Notes: generated from the sequence alone by a model not told the origin. A DNA stretch of 64,000 nucleotides from Plantibacter elymi (nom. nud.) (GCF_900177795.1 NZ_FXWJ01000002.1:372001-436000); one strand, 5' to 3'; counted from the stretch's first letter, positions 17,382 through 28,658 are shown. A program made the numbers and translations.

Positions 17382-18461
17382 ATGAAGGACCCCATGATCG
17401 TCCCGAAGCACCACCGCGCCCCGAGCGCGAGGACCGCTCGTCTGCTTGCCGCGGTGAGCGCGCTCGCCCTCGTCGGTGTCGCGCTCTCCGCCTGCTCGAG
17501 CGCCGCGTCGACCACCGCCGAGAACCCGAACTACACGACCGAGCCGAGCGACTCGTTCCCGGTGACGATCGAGCACGAGTACGGCGAGACGGTGATCCCG
17601 TCGGAGCCGCAGCGGATCGTCGTGGTCGGTCTGACCGAGCAGGACATCCTCCTCGAACTCGGTGTCACACCGATCGCGACGACGGAGTGGTACGGCGAGC
17701 AGCCGTATGCGGTGTGGCCGTGGGCGACGGATCTCCTGGGCGATGCCGAGCCGACCGTCCTCACCACGACCGACGGGTTCGAGTACGAGAAGATCGCGTC
17801 ACTGCGGCCGGACCTGATCATCGGGACGAACGCCGGCATGACCGAGGAGAACTACGGGAAGCTCGCGGAGATCGCGCCGACCGTGACCAATGAGGAGGGC
17901 GCTGGGCTCTACTTCGCGGACTGGCGGGACCAGACCAGGATGGTCTCCAAAGCCGTGGGTCGGTCGGCGGAAGGCGAGGCGCTCATCACCGGCGTCGACG
18001 AGGCCTACGCGGCGGCGGCAGCAGCGCACCCGGAGTTCGCGGGCCTCACGGCGACCTTCTCGCAGGGTGGGCCGTGGGACGGCAACCTGTGGGTCTACCC
18101 CGACGGCCTCAACACCGACTTCCTGACGGATCTCGGGTTCACGATCACGCCCGGGCTGCAGCAGTACGTCCCGAGCGAGGGCGGACAGGCGCAGATCGCC
18201 GCGGAGAACGTCGGTGTCATCGACGCTGACGTGATCGTCTTCGCCACGGAGTCCGCGGATGCCGTCCAGGAAGTGCTGGGCTTCGGCACCACCTCGAGCC
18301 TCGACGCCGTGACCGGCGGGCGAGCGGTCTTCACCGACGGCGAGCTCGCCGGCGCGATCTACTTCCTCACCCCACTCAGCCAGAAGTACGTCCTCGAGCA
18401 GCTGGTGCCGCGCCTGGTGGACGCCGTCGCTGGCACAGCTCCGCAGAGCGTCGACGGCTGA
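17382..18461 (+). CDS. Iron-siderophore ABC transporter substrate-binding lipoprotein
   Basis: A 359-residue lipoprotein. A basic N terminus and hydrophobic stretch lead to a lipobox VALSAC with Cys38. The mature part has the TroA/FepB fold signatures: PQRIVVVGLTEQDILLELG, then KIASLRPDLIIGTNAG. It captures a ferric siderophore outside the membrane and hands it to the two permeases encoded next. ATG 17382 and the in-frame ATG 17394 are both possible. The long open frame upstream is not coding, since it overlaps the divergent AraC gene. Confidence 0.92.
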   Translation: MKDPMIVPKHHRAPSARTARLLAAVSALALVGVALSACSSAASTTAENPNYTTEPSDSFPVTIEHEYGETVIPSEPQRIVVVGLTEQDILLELGVTPIATTEWYGEQPYAVWPWATDLLGDAEPTVLTTTDGFEYEKIASLRPDLIIGTNAGMTEENYGKLAEIAPTVTNEEGAGLYFADWRDQTRMVSKAVGRSAEGEALITGVDEAYAAAAAAHPEFAGLTATFSQGGPWDGNLWVYPDGLNTDFLTDLGFTITPGLQQYVPSEGGQAQIAAENVGVIDADVIVFATESADAVQEVLGFGTTSSLDAVTGGRAVFTDGELAGAIYFLTPLSQKYVLEQLVPRLVDAVAGTAPQSVDG

Positions 18462-18468
18462 CCCGTCG

Positions 18469-19476
18469 GTGACCTCGCGCACCCCCCGCGGGCGCCGTTC
18501 GCTGGGGCTCTGGATCGCGGTCGCGGCACTCGCGACCGCGATCCTGCTCAGCGTCCTCGTGGGGTCCCACCCCGTCGGCCCGAGCGACGTCTGGCGGGCA
18601 CTCACGAGGCCCGACGGCTCCGTCACCGATCTGGTCGTCCTCGATCTGCGGATCCCCCGCACCGTGGCGGGACTCGTCGTCGGCGTCGGGCTGGGCGTCT
18701 CCGGCGCCCTGATCCAGGGCCTCACCCGCAATCCCCTCGGTGATCCGGGCATCCTCGGCGTCGACGCGGGCGCGGCACTCTTCGTCGCGATCGGTGTCCT
18801 GTTCGGCGCTCGCACGCCCGTGCAGTACCTACCGTTCGCCTTCCTGGGAGCCCTGGTCGTGACGGCACTCGTCTACGTGATCGGCTCGTCAGGACGTGGT
18901 GGCGCGGATCCGGTCCGGCTGACCCTCGCCGGCGTCGCCCTGGCAGCGGTGCTCAGCGGCATCACGACCGCGATGATGCTCCTCGACCCTGTGACGTTCA
19001 GGCAGCTCCGCGGGTGGAACGCCGGGTCCTTCGTCGAGCGCGGCTTCGACGTCATCCTGCCGGCACTCCCCTTCGTCGTCGCGGGCGTCGTCATCGCACT
19101 GTTCAGTGCTCGATCGCTGAACGCCCTGGCATTGGGCGACGATCTCGCCTCCTCACTCGGCACGCGCCTCGTGAGCACCCGCGTGCTCGCGGTCGTCGCG
19201 ATCACCCTGCTGGCGGGCGGGGCGACCGCGATCGCCGGACCGGTCGGCTTCGTCGGCCTGATGGTGCCCCACATCGCGCGGTGGATCGTCGGCCCCGACC
19301 AGCGGTGGATCGTGGCGTACTCGATCCTGATCGCGCCGGCCGTGCTGCTCACGTCCGACGTGATCGGTCGTGTGATCCTCTGGCCGAGTGACGTCCCGGT
19401 CGGGATCGTCACCGCGTTCATCGGTGCGCCCGTGTTGATCCACCTCGTGCGGCGCGCGAAGGCGAGCACACTGTGA
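18469..19476 (+). CDS. FecCD-family iron-siderophore ABC transporter permease
   Basis: A 335-residue integral membrane protein of the FecCD/BtuC type. It shows the LRIPRTVAGLVVGVGLGVSGA block, the TRNPLGDPGILGVDAGA block, and the coupling-helix region VGFVGLMVPHIARWIVG. The GTG start lies eight bases after the lipoprotein gene. It pairs with the next permease to form the membrane channel. Confidence 0.92.
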   Translation: MTSRTPRGRRSLGLWIAVAALATAILLSVLVGSHPVGPSDVWRALTRPDGSVTDLVVLDLRIPRTVAGLVVGVGLGVSGALIQGLTRNPLGDPGILGVDAGAALFVAIGVLFGARTPVQYLPFAFLGALVVTALVYVIGSSGRGGADPVRLTLAGVALAAVLSGITTAMMLLDPVTFRQLRGWNAGSFVERGFDVILPALPFVVAGVVIALFSARSLNALALGDDLASSLGTRLVSTRVLAVVAITLLAGGATAIAGPVGFVGLMVPHIARWIVGPDQRWIVAYSILIAPAVLLTSDVIGRVILWPSDVPVGIVTAFIGAPVLIHLVRRAKASTL

Positions 19477-20525
19477 TCGGGGTCGAAACGGGACCCCGCG
19501 CGGTCGTGTGGCGTCGACGCTCGCTCTCCCTCCGCGTCCGGCTGCGCACGATCATCGTGTGCGGGGTGTTCTGCGCGATCCTCCTCGCCCTGGCGCTGCT
19601 CGCGCTGTGTCTCGGCGATCTGCCCCTGTCGGTCGACGAGGTGGCGTCGGCGTTCGTCGGTGGGTCAGGCGGTCTGGTGCGGACGGTGGTGCTCGAGTGG
19701 CGCCTCCCGCGGGTCCTCGCAGCGCTGCTCTTCGGAGGGGCCCTCGGACTCTCCGGCGCGATCTTCCAGTCCCTCACCCGCAACCCACTCGCAAGCCCTG
19801 ACATCATCGGGCTCACCGCGGGATCGTACGCGGGCGGTCTCATCGTGATCATCGTGATCGGTGCGGGTGCCGGGTCGGCCGCCGTCGCGGGTGGTGCCAT
19901 CGGTGGCGGGCTGATCGCCACAGCGCTGGTCTACCTCCTCAGCTACCGTCGAGGCGTCCAGGGCTTCCGTCTCATCGTCGTGGGCATCGGTGTCTCCGCC
20001 ATGCTCGAAGCGCTCAGCTCATACCTTGTACTCAGGGCGAAGCTCGAAGTCGCGATGCTCGCCACCGTGTGGGGTGCCGGCTCGCTGAACAGCGTGGGTT
20101 GGGCGCAACTCCTCCCCGCCGCAGTGGTGATCTTGGCCGTCATCATCGCCCTCGGTCCGCTCGGCGGATCACTCCGTCAGCTCGAGCTCGGCGACGACGC
20201 GGCGAAGGCGCTGGGCTCGCGGGTCGAACGCTCACGCCTCGGTCTCGTGGCGTGCGCCGTCGCGCTCACGGCTGTCGTCACGGGCGCGGCCGGACCCATC
20301 GCGTTCGTCGCCCTCGCCGCCCCGCAGATCGCGCAGCGGATCACCCGCACCGCCGGCATCGCACTGGTGCCGTCCGCCCTGCTCGGGGCGCTCGTGCTGC
20401 TCGCATCCGACATCGTCGCGCAGCACCTGTTGCCGACATCGCTGCCGGTGGGGGTCGTCACCGTGATCGTGGGTGGCGGCTACCTCGTGTGGCTCCTCGT
20501 CCACGAGATCCGCAGGCGCTCGTGA
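19473..20525 (+). CDS. FecCD-family iron-siderophore ABC transporter permease
   Basis: A 350-residue second permease, with LEWRLPRVLAALLFGGALGLSGA, TRNPLASPDIIGLTAGS and the coupling block AGPIAFVALAAPQIAQRI. Its GTG start overlaps the stop of the first permease by four bases. No ATP-binding subunit follows in this operon, so the transporter must use an ATPase encoded elsewhere. The next gene is a small membrane protein and then an unrelated exporter. Confidence 0.92.
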   Translation: MIGVETGPRAVVWRRRSLSLRVRLRTIIVCGVFCAILLALALLALCLGDLPLSVDEVASAFVGGSGGLVRTVVLEWRLPRVLAALLFGGALGLSGAIFQSLTRNPLASPDIIGLTAGSYAGGLIVIIVIGAGAGSAAVAGGAIGGGLIATALVYLLSYRRGVQGFRLIVVGIGVSAMLEALSSYLVLRAKLEVAMLATVWGAGSLNSVGWAQLLPAAVVILAVIIALGPLGGSLRQLELGDDAAKALGSRVERSRLGLVACAVALTAVVTGAAGPIAFVALAAPQIAQRITRTAGIALVPSALLGALVLLASDIVAQHLLPTSLPVGVVTVIVGGGYLVWLLVHEIRRRS

Positions 20526-20634
20526 CCGTTCTGTCGTGAGGACCGGGGATACCCCCTCACCCCATCGATCGGCGGCCCTCTAGCCTGATGCCGAAGAGCC
20601 GACGCAGCCCACGCGACGGCGGAGACGAGGCACG

Positions 20635-20859
20635 ATGTCGCTCCCTCCCGCCCCCGATCCCACCCGAACCACGAAGCGCTTCATCCTCGCCGCCTTCAGC
20701 TTCGTCGCGCTGATGGCGTCCGGCATCGGTGTCGTCGCGTGCTCGATCGGCCTCGCAGACACCGGCCATCCCGCCATGATCGTCGGGCTCGCCGGAAGCG
20801 TGCTCGGCATCGCCGCCGCCTTCGTCGTGATGTGGACGGCCCTGCGCGCCGAACGCTGA
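20635..20859 (+). CDS. Small two-helix membrane protein
   Basis: A 74-residue protein with two hydrophobic segments (FILAAFSFVALMASGIGVVACSIG shortened on either side by charged ends, and MIVGLAGSVLGIAAAFVVMW) and a basic C terminus. The ATG follows a GGAGACGAGG Shine-Dalgarno region. Unknown function; it lies between the iron operon and the ABC exporter. Confidence 0.6.
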   Translation: MSLPPAPDPTRTTKRFILAAFSFVALMASGIGVVACSIGLADTGHPAMIVGLAGSVLGIAAAFVVMWTALRAER

Positions 20860-20988
20860 CGCCTCCAGAGCGTTCAGGTCGGGAACGGCGAGGCTGATAC
20901 GCTCTCGCAGGTCTGCGTTCGCGTCGCCACCCGGGTCGTGACCGGGGTCAGGGACGTGCTCATGCGCAGCGGGGCGTGAGGAATCGCA

Positions 20989-22890
<1,902 letters not shown>

Positions 22891-22926
22891 CCGCGGTCGC
22901 CCCGTCGCAGCCTCCGGGCCGATGGG

Positions 22927-23658
22927 TTACCGGAGACGCCTGCGCAGGAGCAGGGCGGCGCCGCCCGCGAGCAGGCCGGCGGCGACGACGCCGGCCCCGC
23001 CGAGCTGCCAGCCCGTCAGCGCCAGGTCTCCGTCAGCGGAGGGTCGCGCTGTGGCCGAGGGGCCCGGCGACGCGATCGCCCCTGCTCCAGAACCTCCCGA
23101 GGGTGGGGCCGCGGTCGGCGTGACCGTCGGAGGAACCGGCTCGACCTGAGCGCCGGGCACCGACCAGGTTCCCGCGGCGAACGTGACGGGCAGGGTCGCC
23201 GCCGTGACCACCGATGACGGGATGCCTGACTCGAGAACGAGGCACTCAATCGCGAGGGTCGCATCTCCCTGTTCGACGCCGCCGTCCACGACCTCCTGGA
23301 ACGAGATGGCCATCGGCACCTCGACCGGCTGCCCGGCGGCCACCGTGACGGTCGGAGACGTGACGACGGTGACCCCTCCCGCCGTCACGGAGAGTCGGGC
23401 GGCGTCGTCCGCATCGGCTGGGCAGCCCGCGGCGAGCACCGCGGAGCCGAACGACGGGACGGCGCGCGCGTCACCTGACGTGACCGCGGCGCCGGCGGTG
23501 TCGCGCAGCGTGAGCGGTGCCGGCGCCGAGGCGGCGACGGCAGCACCAGCGCCGGCGAGGCAGAGCACCGCGCTGGCGCTGAGCGCTGCCGTGACGAGCA
23601 GGGTGCGCCCTGCGGCACGGAGCGGAGAACGGTGGATGACGCGAACGGTGGAAGACAT
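22927..23658 (-). CDS. LAXTG-anchored surface protein
   Basis: A 243-residue secreted protein. An N-terminal signal peptide (TLLVTAALSASAVLCLAGAGAAVAAS) precedes a small beta-rich domain with two widely spaced Cys. A Pro/Thr/Ser/Gly-rich spacer is followed by a sorting signal LALTG, a hydrophobic helix and a basic tail RRRLR. The LAXTG motif is the kind used by class E sortases of high-GC actinobacteria. No sortase gene is in the window. The ATG at 23658 is preferred over an upstream in-frame start. Confidence 0.75.
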   Translation of the reverse strand: MSSTVRVIHRSPLRAAGRTLLVTAALSASAVLCLAGAGAAVAASAPAPLTLRDTAGAAVTSGDARAVPSFGSAVLAAGCPADADDAARLSVTAGGVTVVTSPTVTVAAGQPVEVPMAISFQEVVDGGVEQGDATLAIECLVLESGIPSSVVTAATLPVTFAAGTWSVPGAQVEPVPPTVTPTAAPPSGGSGAGAIASPGPSATARPSADGDLALTGWQLGGAGVVAAGLLAGGAALLLRRRLR

Positions 23659-23836
23659 CGGGACCTTTGGTGGGTGCGGTGGGCCTCCGGGACGGGGATA
23701 CCCGGTGACGCCAGGACTATCGCCCACGCAGGTGAATGGGTCGTGAACGCGGGGCGTCACTCATGGCACCGGCCGTTGGGCCGAGGTTCACCTCCGCTGC
23801 CTACGATCGGCGCGTCCGTCCGATGAAAGTGATGCC

Positions 23837-25576
23837 ATGCCCTTCGATCCCCGCCTCGAGCAGCCCGCGCCAACTGGTGGCTCATCCTCCGTGCCCGAGG
23901 TGAAGCGGGGCGCATCGGCCCGGCCCGGCCTCTCCCGCCGGTCCTTCCTGGGGGCTTCCGTCGCTGCGACGGTCGCAGTGGGAGCGACCGCCCAGGGGCT
24001 CGGGAGCGCGGCTTCTGCCCAGGCCGCGCCGCTGCCGTCCGCGTCGGCAGTCGTCGACCCGGACGCGCTCTCCTGGCTGGTGTTCGACCACCACGTGCAC
24101 TCGGTCTACTCGCACGACGCCAAGTACCCGATGACGACGATCCTCGACCAGGCGCAACGTTTCGCGGTCGACGCGATCGCCTTCACCGAGCACAGCAACA
24201 AGGGGCATGCCAACGTCGGCGGGGTGTTCAACGCGGCACGCGAGATCGACACCGCGCGGGCGGCTCGCCCCGACATGCTCGTGCTCCAGGGGCTCGAGTG
24301 GTACATCCCGGGAGCCGAGCACGCGACCGTGCTGATCGCGCCCGGGCCCCAGACGACCCTCGTGTTGCGCCGCTTCGAGCTCGACCACGACGGCAAGCTC
24401 AACGGATGGGAGAAACCGCGCCCCGGCACCGAAGACGCCGCCGAGTGGCTCGTGCACGCGACCGACGGGATCGCCTGGCTCGGCACCCAGAAGCGTGCAG
24501 GCGTCATCGACGACGTGATCGTCCTGGCGAACCACCCGAGCCGCCTCGGCATCGACTCGCCCGGCGAGCTCCGTGCGTGGCAGGACGCCGACCCCGAGGT
24601 GTTCGTCGGCATGGAGGGCGCTCCCGGCGCCCAGGCCGGAGCGATCGCAGCGAACGCGACCGAACGTTCACGGCGTGGCGAGTACGAGAACGCCCCCAGC
24701 GAGTTCTCCTTCCCCGGCTACCCCGCGGAGGCTTATCTGACGCACGGCGGCTTCGACTGGACCACGGCCGTCGTCGGCGGCGTATGGGACTCGCTCCTGA
24801 GCGAGGGAAGGCGCTGGTGGGTCACCACGAACAGCGATCTGCACCTCAAGGAGTCCGACGCGACACGCGTGGGCGACTTCCCGACGGGGCCGGGCTGGGA
24901 GTCCGGGGCGACGCTCGCGAACTTCAACCGCGCCGGCCGTCGGCCGGACCCGATCGCCACGGCCACGCCCCAGAACGGCGCCGACTTCTGGCCGGGCGAG
25001 TTCAGTCGGACGCACGTCGGGGCCGTCGACCGGTCGTCCGTCTCCCTGCTCGACGCAATCCGCGCCGGCCGTGTCTGGGTCGACCACGGGCACCTCGTCG
25101 CCGGGCTCTCCGTCGTGCTCCGTGCCACCGACCAGCCGGAGACCGGCGTCACCTTGGGTGGGACCCTCACCGTCGAAAGCGGCACAGCCCTCGAGCTCGT
25201 GGTCGACGTCACGCCCACGACGACGCCGACCTCGCGGGGCACGACGCCGAGACTCGCGCACCTCGACCTGATCCGCGGGCGCGTCACCGGGCCCGTCGCC
25301 GACCGTGACGAACAGCGCGCACCAGGCACCCGAGTCGTCGAGATGCTCGACGTCGCCGATCGCAGCGACTCCCCGTTCCGTGTCGTGGTGCCGCTCGCGC
25401 CGGCCACTGAGGACGGCTACGTCCGCCTTCGCGGCAGCGATGGCCAGGTGCACGGGGTCGGTCCGCTCGGCGCCGAGGTCGACCCGCGGGCACCCCAGCC
25501 GTACCCGGTCTCCCCAGCCGACCCCTGGGCCGACACCTGGCTGTACACGAATCCGATCTTCATCAGCGTGCGCTGA
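23837..25576 (+). CDS. Tat-exported PHP-domain metal-dependent phosphoesterase-like protein
   Basis: A 579-residue protein. A twin-arginine signal (SRRSFLG, Arg34-Arg35) leads into an Ala-rich hydrophobic stretch. The PHP fold begins with FDHHVHS, giving the His86-x-His88 metal pair, followed by AIAFTEHSN and later VLANHPSR and TTNSDLHLK, which supply further metal ligands. The C-terminal 150 residues are beta-rich. It should be folded in the cytoplasm with its metals and exported to hydrolyse a phosphoester outside the cell. It is divergent from the LAXTG protein gene. Confidence 0.82.
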   Translation: MPFDPRLEQPAPTGGSSSVPEVKRGASARPGLSRRSFLGASVAATVAVGATAQGLGSAASAQAAPLPSASAVVDPDALSWLVFDHHVHSVYSHDAKYPMTTILDQAQRFAVDAIAFTEHSNKGHANVGGVFNAAREIDTARAARPDMLVLQGLEWYIPGAEHATVLIAPGPQTTLVLRRFELDHDGKLNGWEKPRPGTEDAAEWLVHATDGIAWLGTQKRAGVIDDVIVLANHPSRLGIDSPGELRAWQDADPEVFVGMEGAPGAQAGAIAANATERSRRGEYENAPSEFSFPGYPAEAYLTHGGFDWTTAVVGGVWDSLLSEGRRWWVTTNSDLHLKESDATRVGDFPTGPGWESGATLANFNRAGRRPDPIATATPQNGADFWPGEFSRTHVGAVDRSSVSLLDAIRAGRVWVDHGHLVAGLSVVLRATDQPETGVTLGGTLTVESGTALELVVDVTPTTTPTSRGTTPRLAHLDLIRGRVTGPVADRDEQRAPGTRVVEMLDVADRSDSPFRVVVPLAPATEDGYVRLRGSDGQVHGVGPLGAEVDPRAPQPYPVSPADPWADTWLYTNPIFISVR

Positions 25577-25597
25577 GCCCAGCGACGCCCTGTCAGC

Positions 25598-26173
25598 TCA
25601 CGAGCCTGCCGCGCGGACGACCTCGTTCGTCGTCTGGACCACCGCGAATTCCTGGTGCAGGCTGGCCAGGGCGGCGTCGTGCAGCTCGGTCGCAGACCAC
25701 CGCCGCCCATCGGGACCGAGTCGCTCGAACGTCGCCGTCGCATCACTGACGATGGTGACGTGGAAACCGAGGTTGGCCGCCATGCGGGTTGTGGTGGACA
25801 CACAGTGGTCGGTCGTCAGGCCGCAGATGACCAACGATGAGATGCCGGCACGGCGCAGCTGCACCTCCAGATCAGTGCCGATGAACGCACTGTTGACGGT
25901 CTTGACCACGATCGGCTCCCCCGCGATTTCGCGAGCCTCCGGCTTGACTTCGTAACCGGGCCCACCCAGCGAGAACAGTTGGCCCTCGCTGGCGCTCTGA
26001 TGTCTGACGTGGAACACCGGTCGACCGGCCAGGCGCCAGTCGCTCAGCACCATCCCGACGTTCGATTCGGCATCGTGGTTGTTGCGTTGCCCCCACTGTG
26101 GATCGTCGGATGCCTGCTGGACGTCGATCACGAGGAGCGCGGTCTTCTCCCGGGCGGTGACTGGATCGTTCAT
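25598..26173 (-). CDS. Isochorismatase-family cysteine hydrolase
   Basis: A 191-residue protein with the Asp of LLVIDVQ near the N terminus, the Lys of VVKTVNSAF, and the nucleophile Cys in GLTTDHCVSTT, i.e. the Asp-Lys-Cys triad of the family. The start at 26173 follows a GGTGGA ribosome site. Related enzymes hydrolyse amides such as nicotinamide or N-carbamoyl compounds; the substrate is open. It converges with the PHP gene with 21 bases between them. Confidence 0.88.
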   Translation of the reverse strand: MNDPVTAREKTALLVIDVQQASDDPQWGQRNNHDAESNVGMVLSDWRLAGRPVFHVRHQSASEGQLFSLGGPGYEVKPEAREIAGEPIVVKTVNSAFIGTDLEVQLRRAGISSLVICGLTTDHCVSTTTRMAANLGFHVTIVSDATATFERLGPDGRRWSATELHDAALASLHQEFAVVQTTNEVVRAAGS

Positions 26174-26275
26174 GCTTCCACCGTGCAGCGGGCCCGGTGG
26201 AGGTGCCATGCCCATCGAGCCAGAAGGCCCCCATTTCCGGACAAAGCGCCGAATGCGGCCGCTAGGCTCGCCGGC

Positions 26276-26590
26276 ATGACCGACCAGCCGAACGTTCCCA
26301 TCAGCCGTGAAGAGATCGAGGCCAAGTACAACACCAACACGCCGCGAGAACGCTACTCCAATCCATACTTGCGAACGATGGGATTGGCGGCTGCCATCCT
26401 GGTGGCGATCGGTCTGCTGGTCACCGCTGCAACGTTCTCGAGCTACAGCGGCGCGGCCGGCGGTCTCTCATTGATCGTGGCTGGACTGACCATCGCCGTG
26501 TTCTGGCTGCTCGCCGGCGCCGTCGTGCACGCCGTTCGGTCTCTCCACCAAGCGCCCAGACCACAGCACGCAACCGAACAAGCGGACTAA
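26276..26590 (+). CDS. Small membrane protein
   Basis: A 104-residue protein with two adjacent transmembrane segments (LAAAILVAIGLLVTAATF and LSLIVAGLTIAVFWLLAGAVV) between charged, polar termini. It is divergent from the isochorismatase gene. No family recognised. Confidence 0.6.
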   Translation: MTDQPNVPISREEIEAKYNTNTPRERYSNPYLRTMGLAAAILVAIGLLVTAATFSSYSGAAGGLSLIVAGLTIAVFWLLAGAVVHAVRSLHQAPRPQHATEQAD

Positions 26591-26752
26591 CGCGCACGGC
26601 TTCCGCCGGGCGCTGAGCATCGGCACGACGGCTGCGGGTCGACCCGTAGTTCCTCGCCTGTGACGGGCGACTTCACGTCAGGTTGACGCGCATTCGACGA
26701 CGGTCGTGTCGTCGACGACCGCTCGCACGTGAGGCTCAGTAGTGCAGCTTGG

Positions 26753-27454
26753 CTACGCCTCGCGTGCGGAGATCGTTGCCTCCAAGGTACTGAGTTCCAG
26801 CGCACCGCGATTAGTGAGGCGCACGGCCCGCGAGTCGGGGCGACGGGCGATCCACTGCTGCGTTTCCATCGCCTCCAGGATTTGAGCTCCAACCTGGCCG
26901 GCGATGTGAGCACGGCGCCCGGTCCAGTCCAGGCATCCGCGTGACCACGGCCGTGGACCCGAACCAGGATGCAGGCGGAGCGACTCCACAACGGGGCCGG
27001 CCGGGAACGGTGACGGGGCGTTTCCCGTCGCCGCGGTGCGGATGCTCGAGAGGATGCTTGCGTGGACGAGCAGGTCCGTGACGCGTAGGCCGAGGTCTCC
27101 GGCGAGATGGTCGTAGCAGGTCCGCGCCTCCCGGAGATCGGCCGAGACTCGGTGCTGTCGGAAGGACTGCACGACCGTGCGAGGGGCGATGGCCTGGAGC
27201 GCCTCCACCGCCCCGGCGACCTCGTCGTTCGTCAGACGGAAGAAGCGGTTCCTGCCCACCCGGTCGACCGCGACGATGCCTGCGTCGAGGAGTACCCGGA
27301 GATGCTCGCTGGCGGTGGAGGCTGAGACACCGGCAGCGCGGGCGAGCTCCCCGGCGGGGATGGCACGGCCACCGAGCAGAGCTGTCACGATCCGTCCGCG
27401 AGCGGGATCACCGAGTGCTCGCGCCGGCACCGAGATGTCCGCGTCGCCGGTCAC
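26753..27454 (-). CDS. ArsR-family winged-helix regulator with extended C-terminal domain
   Basis: A 233-residue protein, about twice the usual ArsR length. The winged helix occupies residues 8-75 (ARGRIVTALLGG, AGVSASTASEHLRVLLDAGIV, VGRNRFFRLT). The roughly 150-residue extension begins QHRVSADLREARTCYDHLAGDLGL, a segment typical of a recognised ArsR subgroup. Its start overlaps the stop of the ACT-like gene by four bases. As last gene of the OsmC-ACT operon it is probably an autoregulator. Confidence 0.85.
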   Translation of the reverse strand: MTGDADISVPARALGDPARGRIVTALLGGRAIPAGELARAAGVSASTASEHLRVLLDAGIVAVDRVGRNRFFRLTNDEVAGAVEALQAIAPRTVVQSFRQHRVSADLREARTCYDHLAGDLGLRVTDLLVHASILSSIRTAATGNAPSPFPAGPVVESLRLHPGSGPRPWSRGCLDWTGRRAHIAGQVGAQILEAMETQQWIARRPDSRAVRLTNRGALELSTLEATISAREA

Positions 27455-27822
27455 GACCCGGCCGTTTCGAGCGCTCGACGGGCAACGACGACATCGTCCA
27501 CGAGCAGCACCTTGCGGTTGTCATGGTCGCTGTACTGACCGTGCAACACGACACCGGCCCCGGCGAGCCGCTCCATCATCCGTCCGAGCGCGCCCGGCGC
27601 ATCCACGTCGAGATCGACCAGGAGCACTTCCCGCACGAGCACCGGCCCGAACCCGGTCCCACGCAATACCTCCGCAGCGCGAGCCCCTTCGGCTACGAGA
27701 TAGTGCGCCACTCCCGACCACAGGCCCCCACCCTCCAAACCGATACCGGCCGCACCCAGTGCGCGTCCGATCGCCGCGAGGGAGGAAGCACCGTCCGGAG
27801 CCGGGATCTCGATGTCGAACAT
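27451..27822 (-). CDS. ACT-domain-like protein
   Basis: A 123-residue protein built of two small alpha/beta repeats (SLAAIGRALGAAGIGLEGGG and LVDLDVDAPGALGRMMERLAGAGV) that resemble paired ACT domains, which commonly bind amino acids. No catalytic domain is attached. Its ATG overlaps the stop of the OsmC gene (TGATG), and its stop overlaps the ArsR start, so the three genes are co-translated. Role unknown; ligand sensing for the operon is plausible. Confidence 0.65.
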   Translation of the reverse strand: MFDIEIPAPDGASSLAAIGRALGAAGIGLEGGGLWSGVAHYLVAEGARAAEVLRGTGFGPVLVREVLLVDLDVDAPGALGRMMERLAGAGVVLHGQYSDHDNRKVLLVDDVVVARRALETAGS

Positions 27823-28268
27823 CACCGCACCGTGATCTCGGGTTCGAGGGTGACGACGGCGGTGAGGCTGTTCGCGATGTAACACTGCCGGTGGGCTTTC
27901 TCCAGGAGTCGCTCCACCACGGCCGTCGTCGTGCCCTGGGCTACGATCGTCGGTCGAAGCACGATCTCGGTGAGCCGCACCGGACGTGCGTCGTCCGGCA
28001 TGATCCCGGTCGCCGCGTCCCGGTAGTCGATGATCTCGACGCCTGCATGGGCGGCGACCGCGAGGAAGGACAGCAGCTGACACGAACTCGCCGCCGTCAC
28101 CAACAATTGCTCAGGGTTCGGCAACCCGCTGTCGCCTCGGAACTCGGCCGCTGCGCTCAGGTCGATCGATGAATCCCCCAGCCGCACCTCATGGCGCCGA
28201 CTGTAGGTCTGGTAGGCATCGGTCCGCCCGCTCCACGTCACGGTAGCGGTGTAGTTGTGCGTCGTCAT
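27822..28268 (-). CDS. OsmC-family protein
   Basis: A 148-residue OsmC/Ohr-fold protein. The two conserved cysteines appear in AASSCQLLSFL and HRQCYIANS, with a conserved N-P-E-Q motif (LPNPEQLLVTAAS) between strands. Members reduce organic peroxides with these cysteines, and the dimer forms the active site. It is the first gene of a three-gene operon with an ACT-like protein and an ArsR regulator, preceded by a palindrome. Confidence 0.87.
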   Translation of the reverse strand: MTTHNYTATVTWSGRTDAYQTYSRRHEVRLGDSSIDLSAAAEFRGDSGLPNPEQLLVTAASSCQLLSFLAVAAHAGVEIIDYRDAATGIMPDDARPVRLTEIVLRPTIVAQGTTTAVVERLLEKAHRQCYIANSLTAVVTLEPEITVR

Positions 28269-28292
28269 GAAACCACGCTAGGACGCGAATGC

Positions 28293-28308
28293 TTCGGCAA
28301 GTACCGAA
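28293..28308. promoter_or_regulatory. Palindrome upstream of the OsmC operon, candidate operator
   Basis: TTCGGCAAGTACCGAA is a 5-6-5 perfect inverted repeat 25 bases upstream of the OsmC start. It is placed and sized well for an ArsR-type dimer, and the operon's last gene encodes such a regulator. Confidence 0.5.
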
Positions 28309-28658
28309 ACAACACCGCTACGGCGTTCGGTGGTTCGCGGGAGAACTCGGTGTGGCGGTCGCGTTCTGCCTGGTGGCGCGGGTCCTATGCGCGGCGATTA
28401 CCGTGGGTCTGCTCTCCAGGTTTGTCATGCTGGGTGGCCTGCTGTTCTCCACATCACCGCAGAACTGCTCCTGCAGGTCTGCGGTCTCAGCGCGAAGGTC
28501 ATCGTCGACGACGACGGTGGGCTGCTGGTCGCCCCCACGGCCCGGCGGGCGCGTCGCCACCAGCCCGGAGCCAGGGGCTGGCACATCTGATCGGACACGG
28601 CGTGCTCCGTGGTCCAACACAGCGTGTCCGGCGATGAGACGCGCACGGCTGAGCGAAA
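28309..28658. other. No supported gene
   Basis: About 350 bases between the OsmC operon promoter and the tRNA-associated terminator. Short open frames exist on both strands, but none has a ribosome site or recognisable product. Confidence 0.5.
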
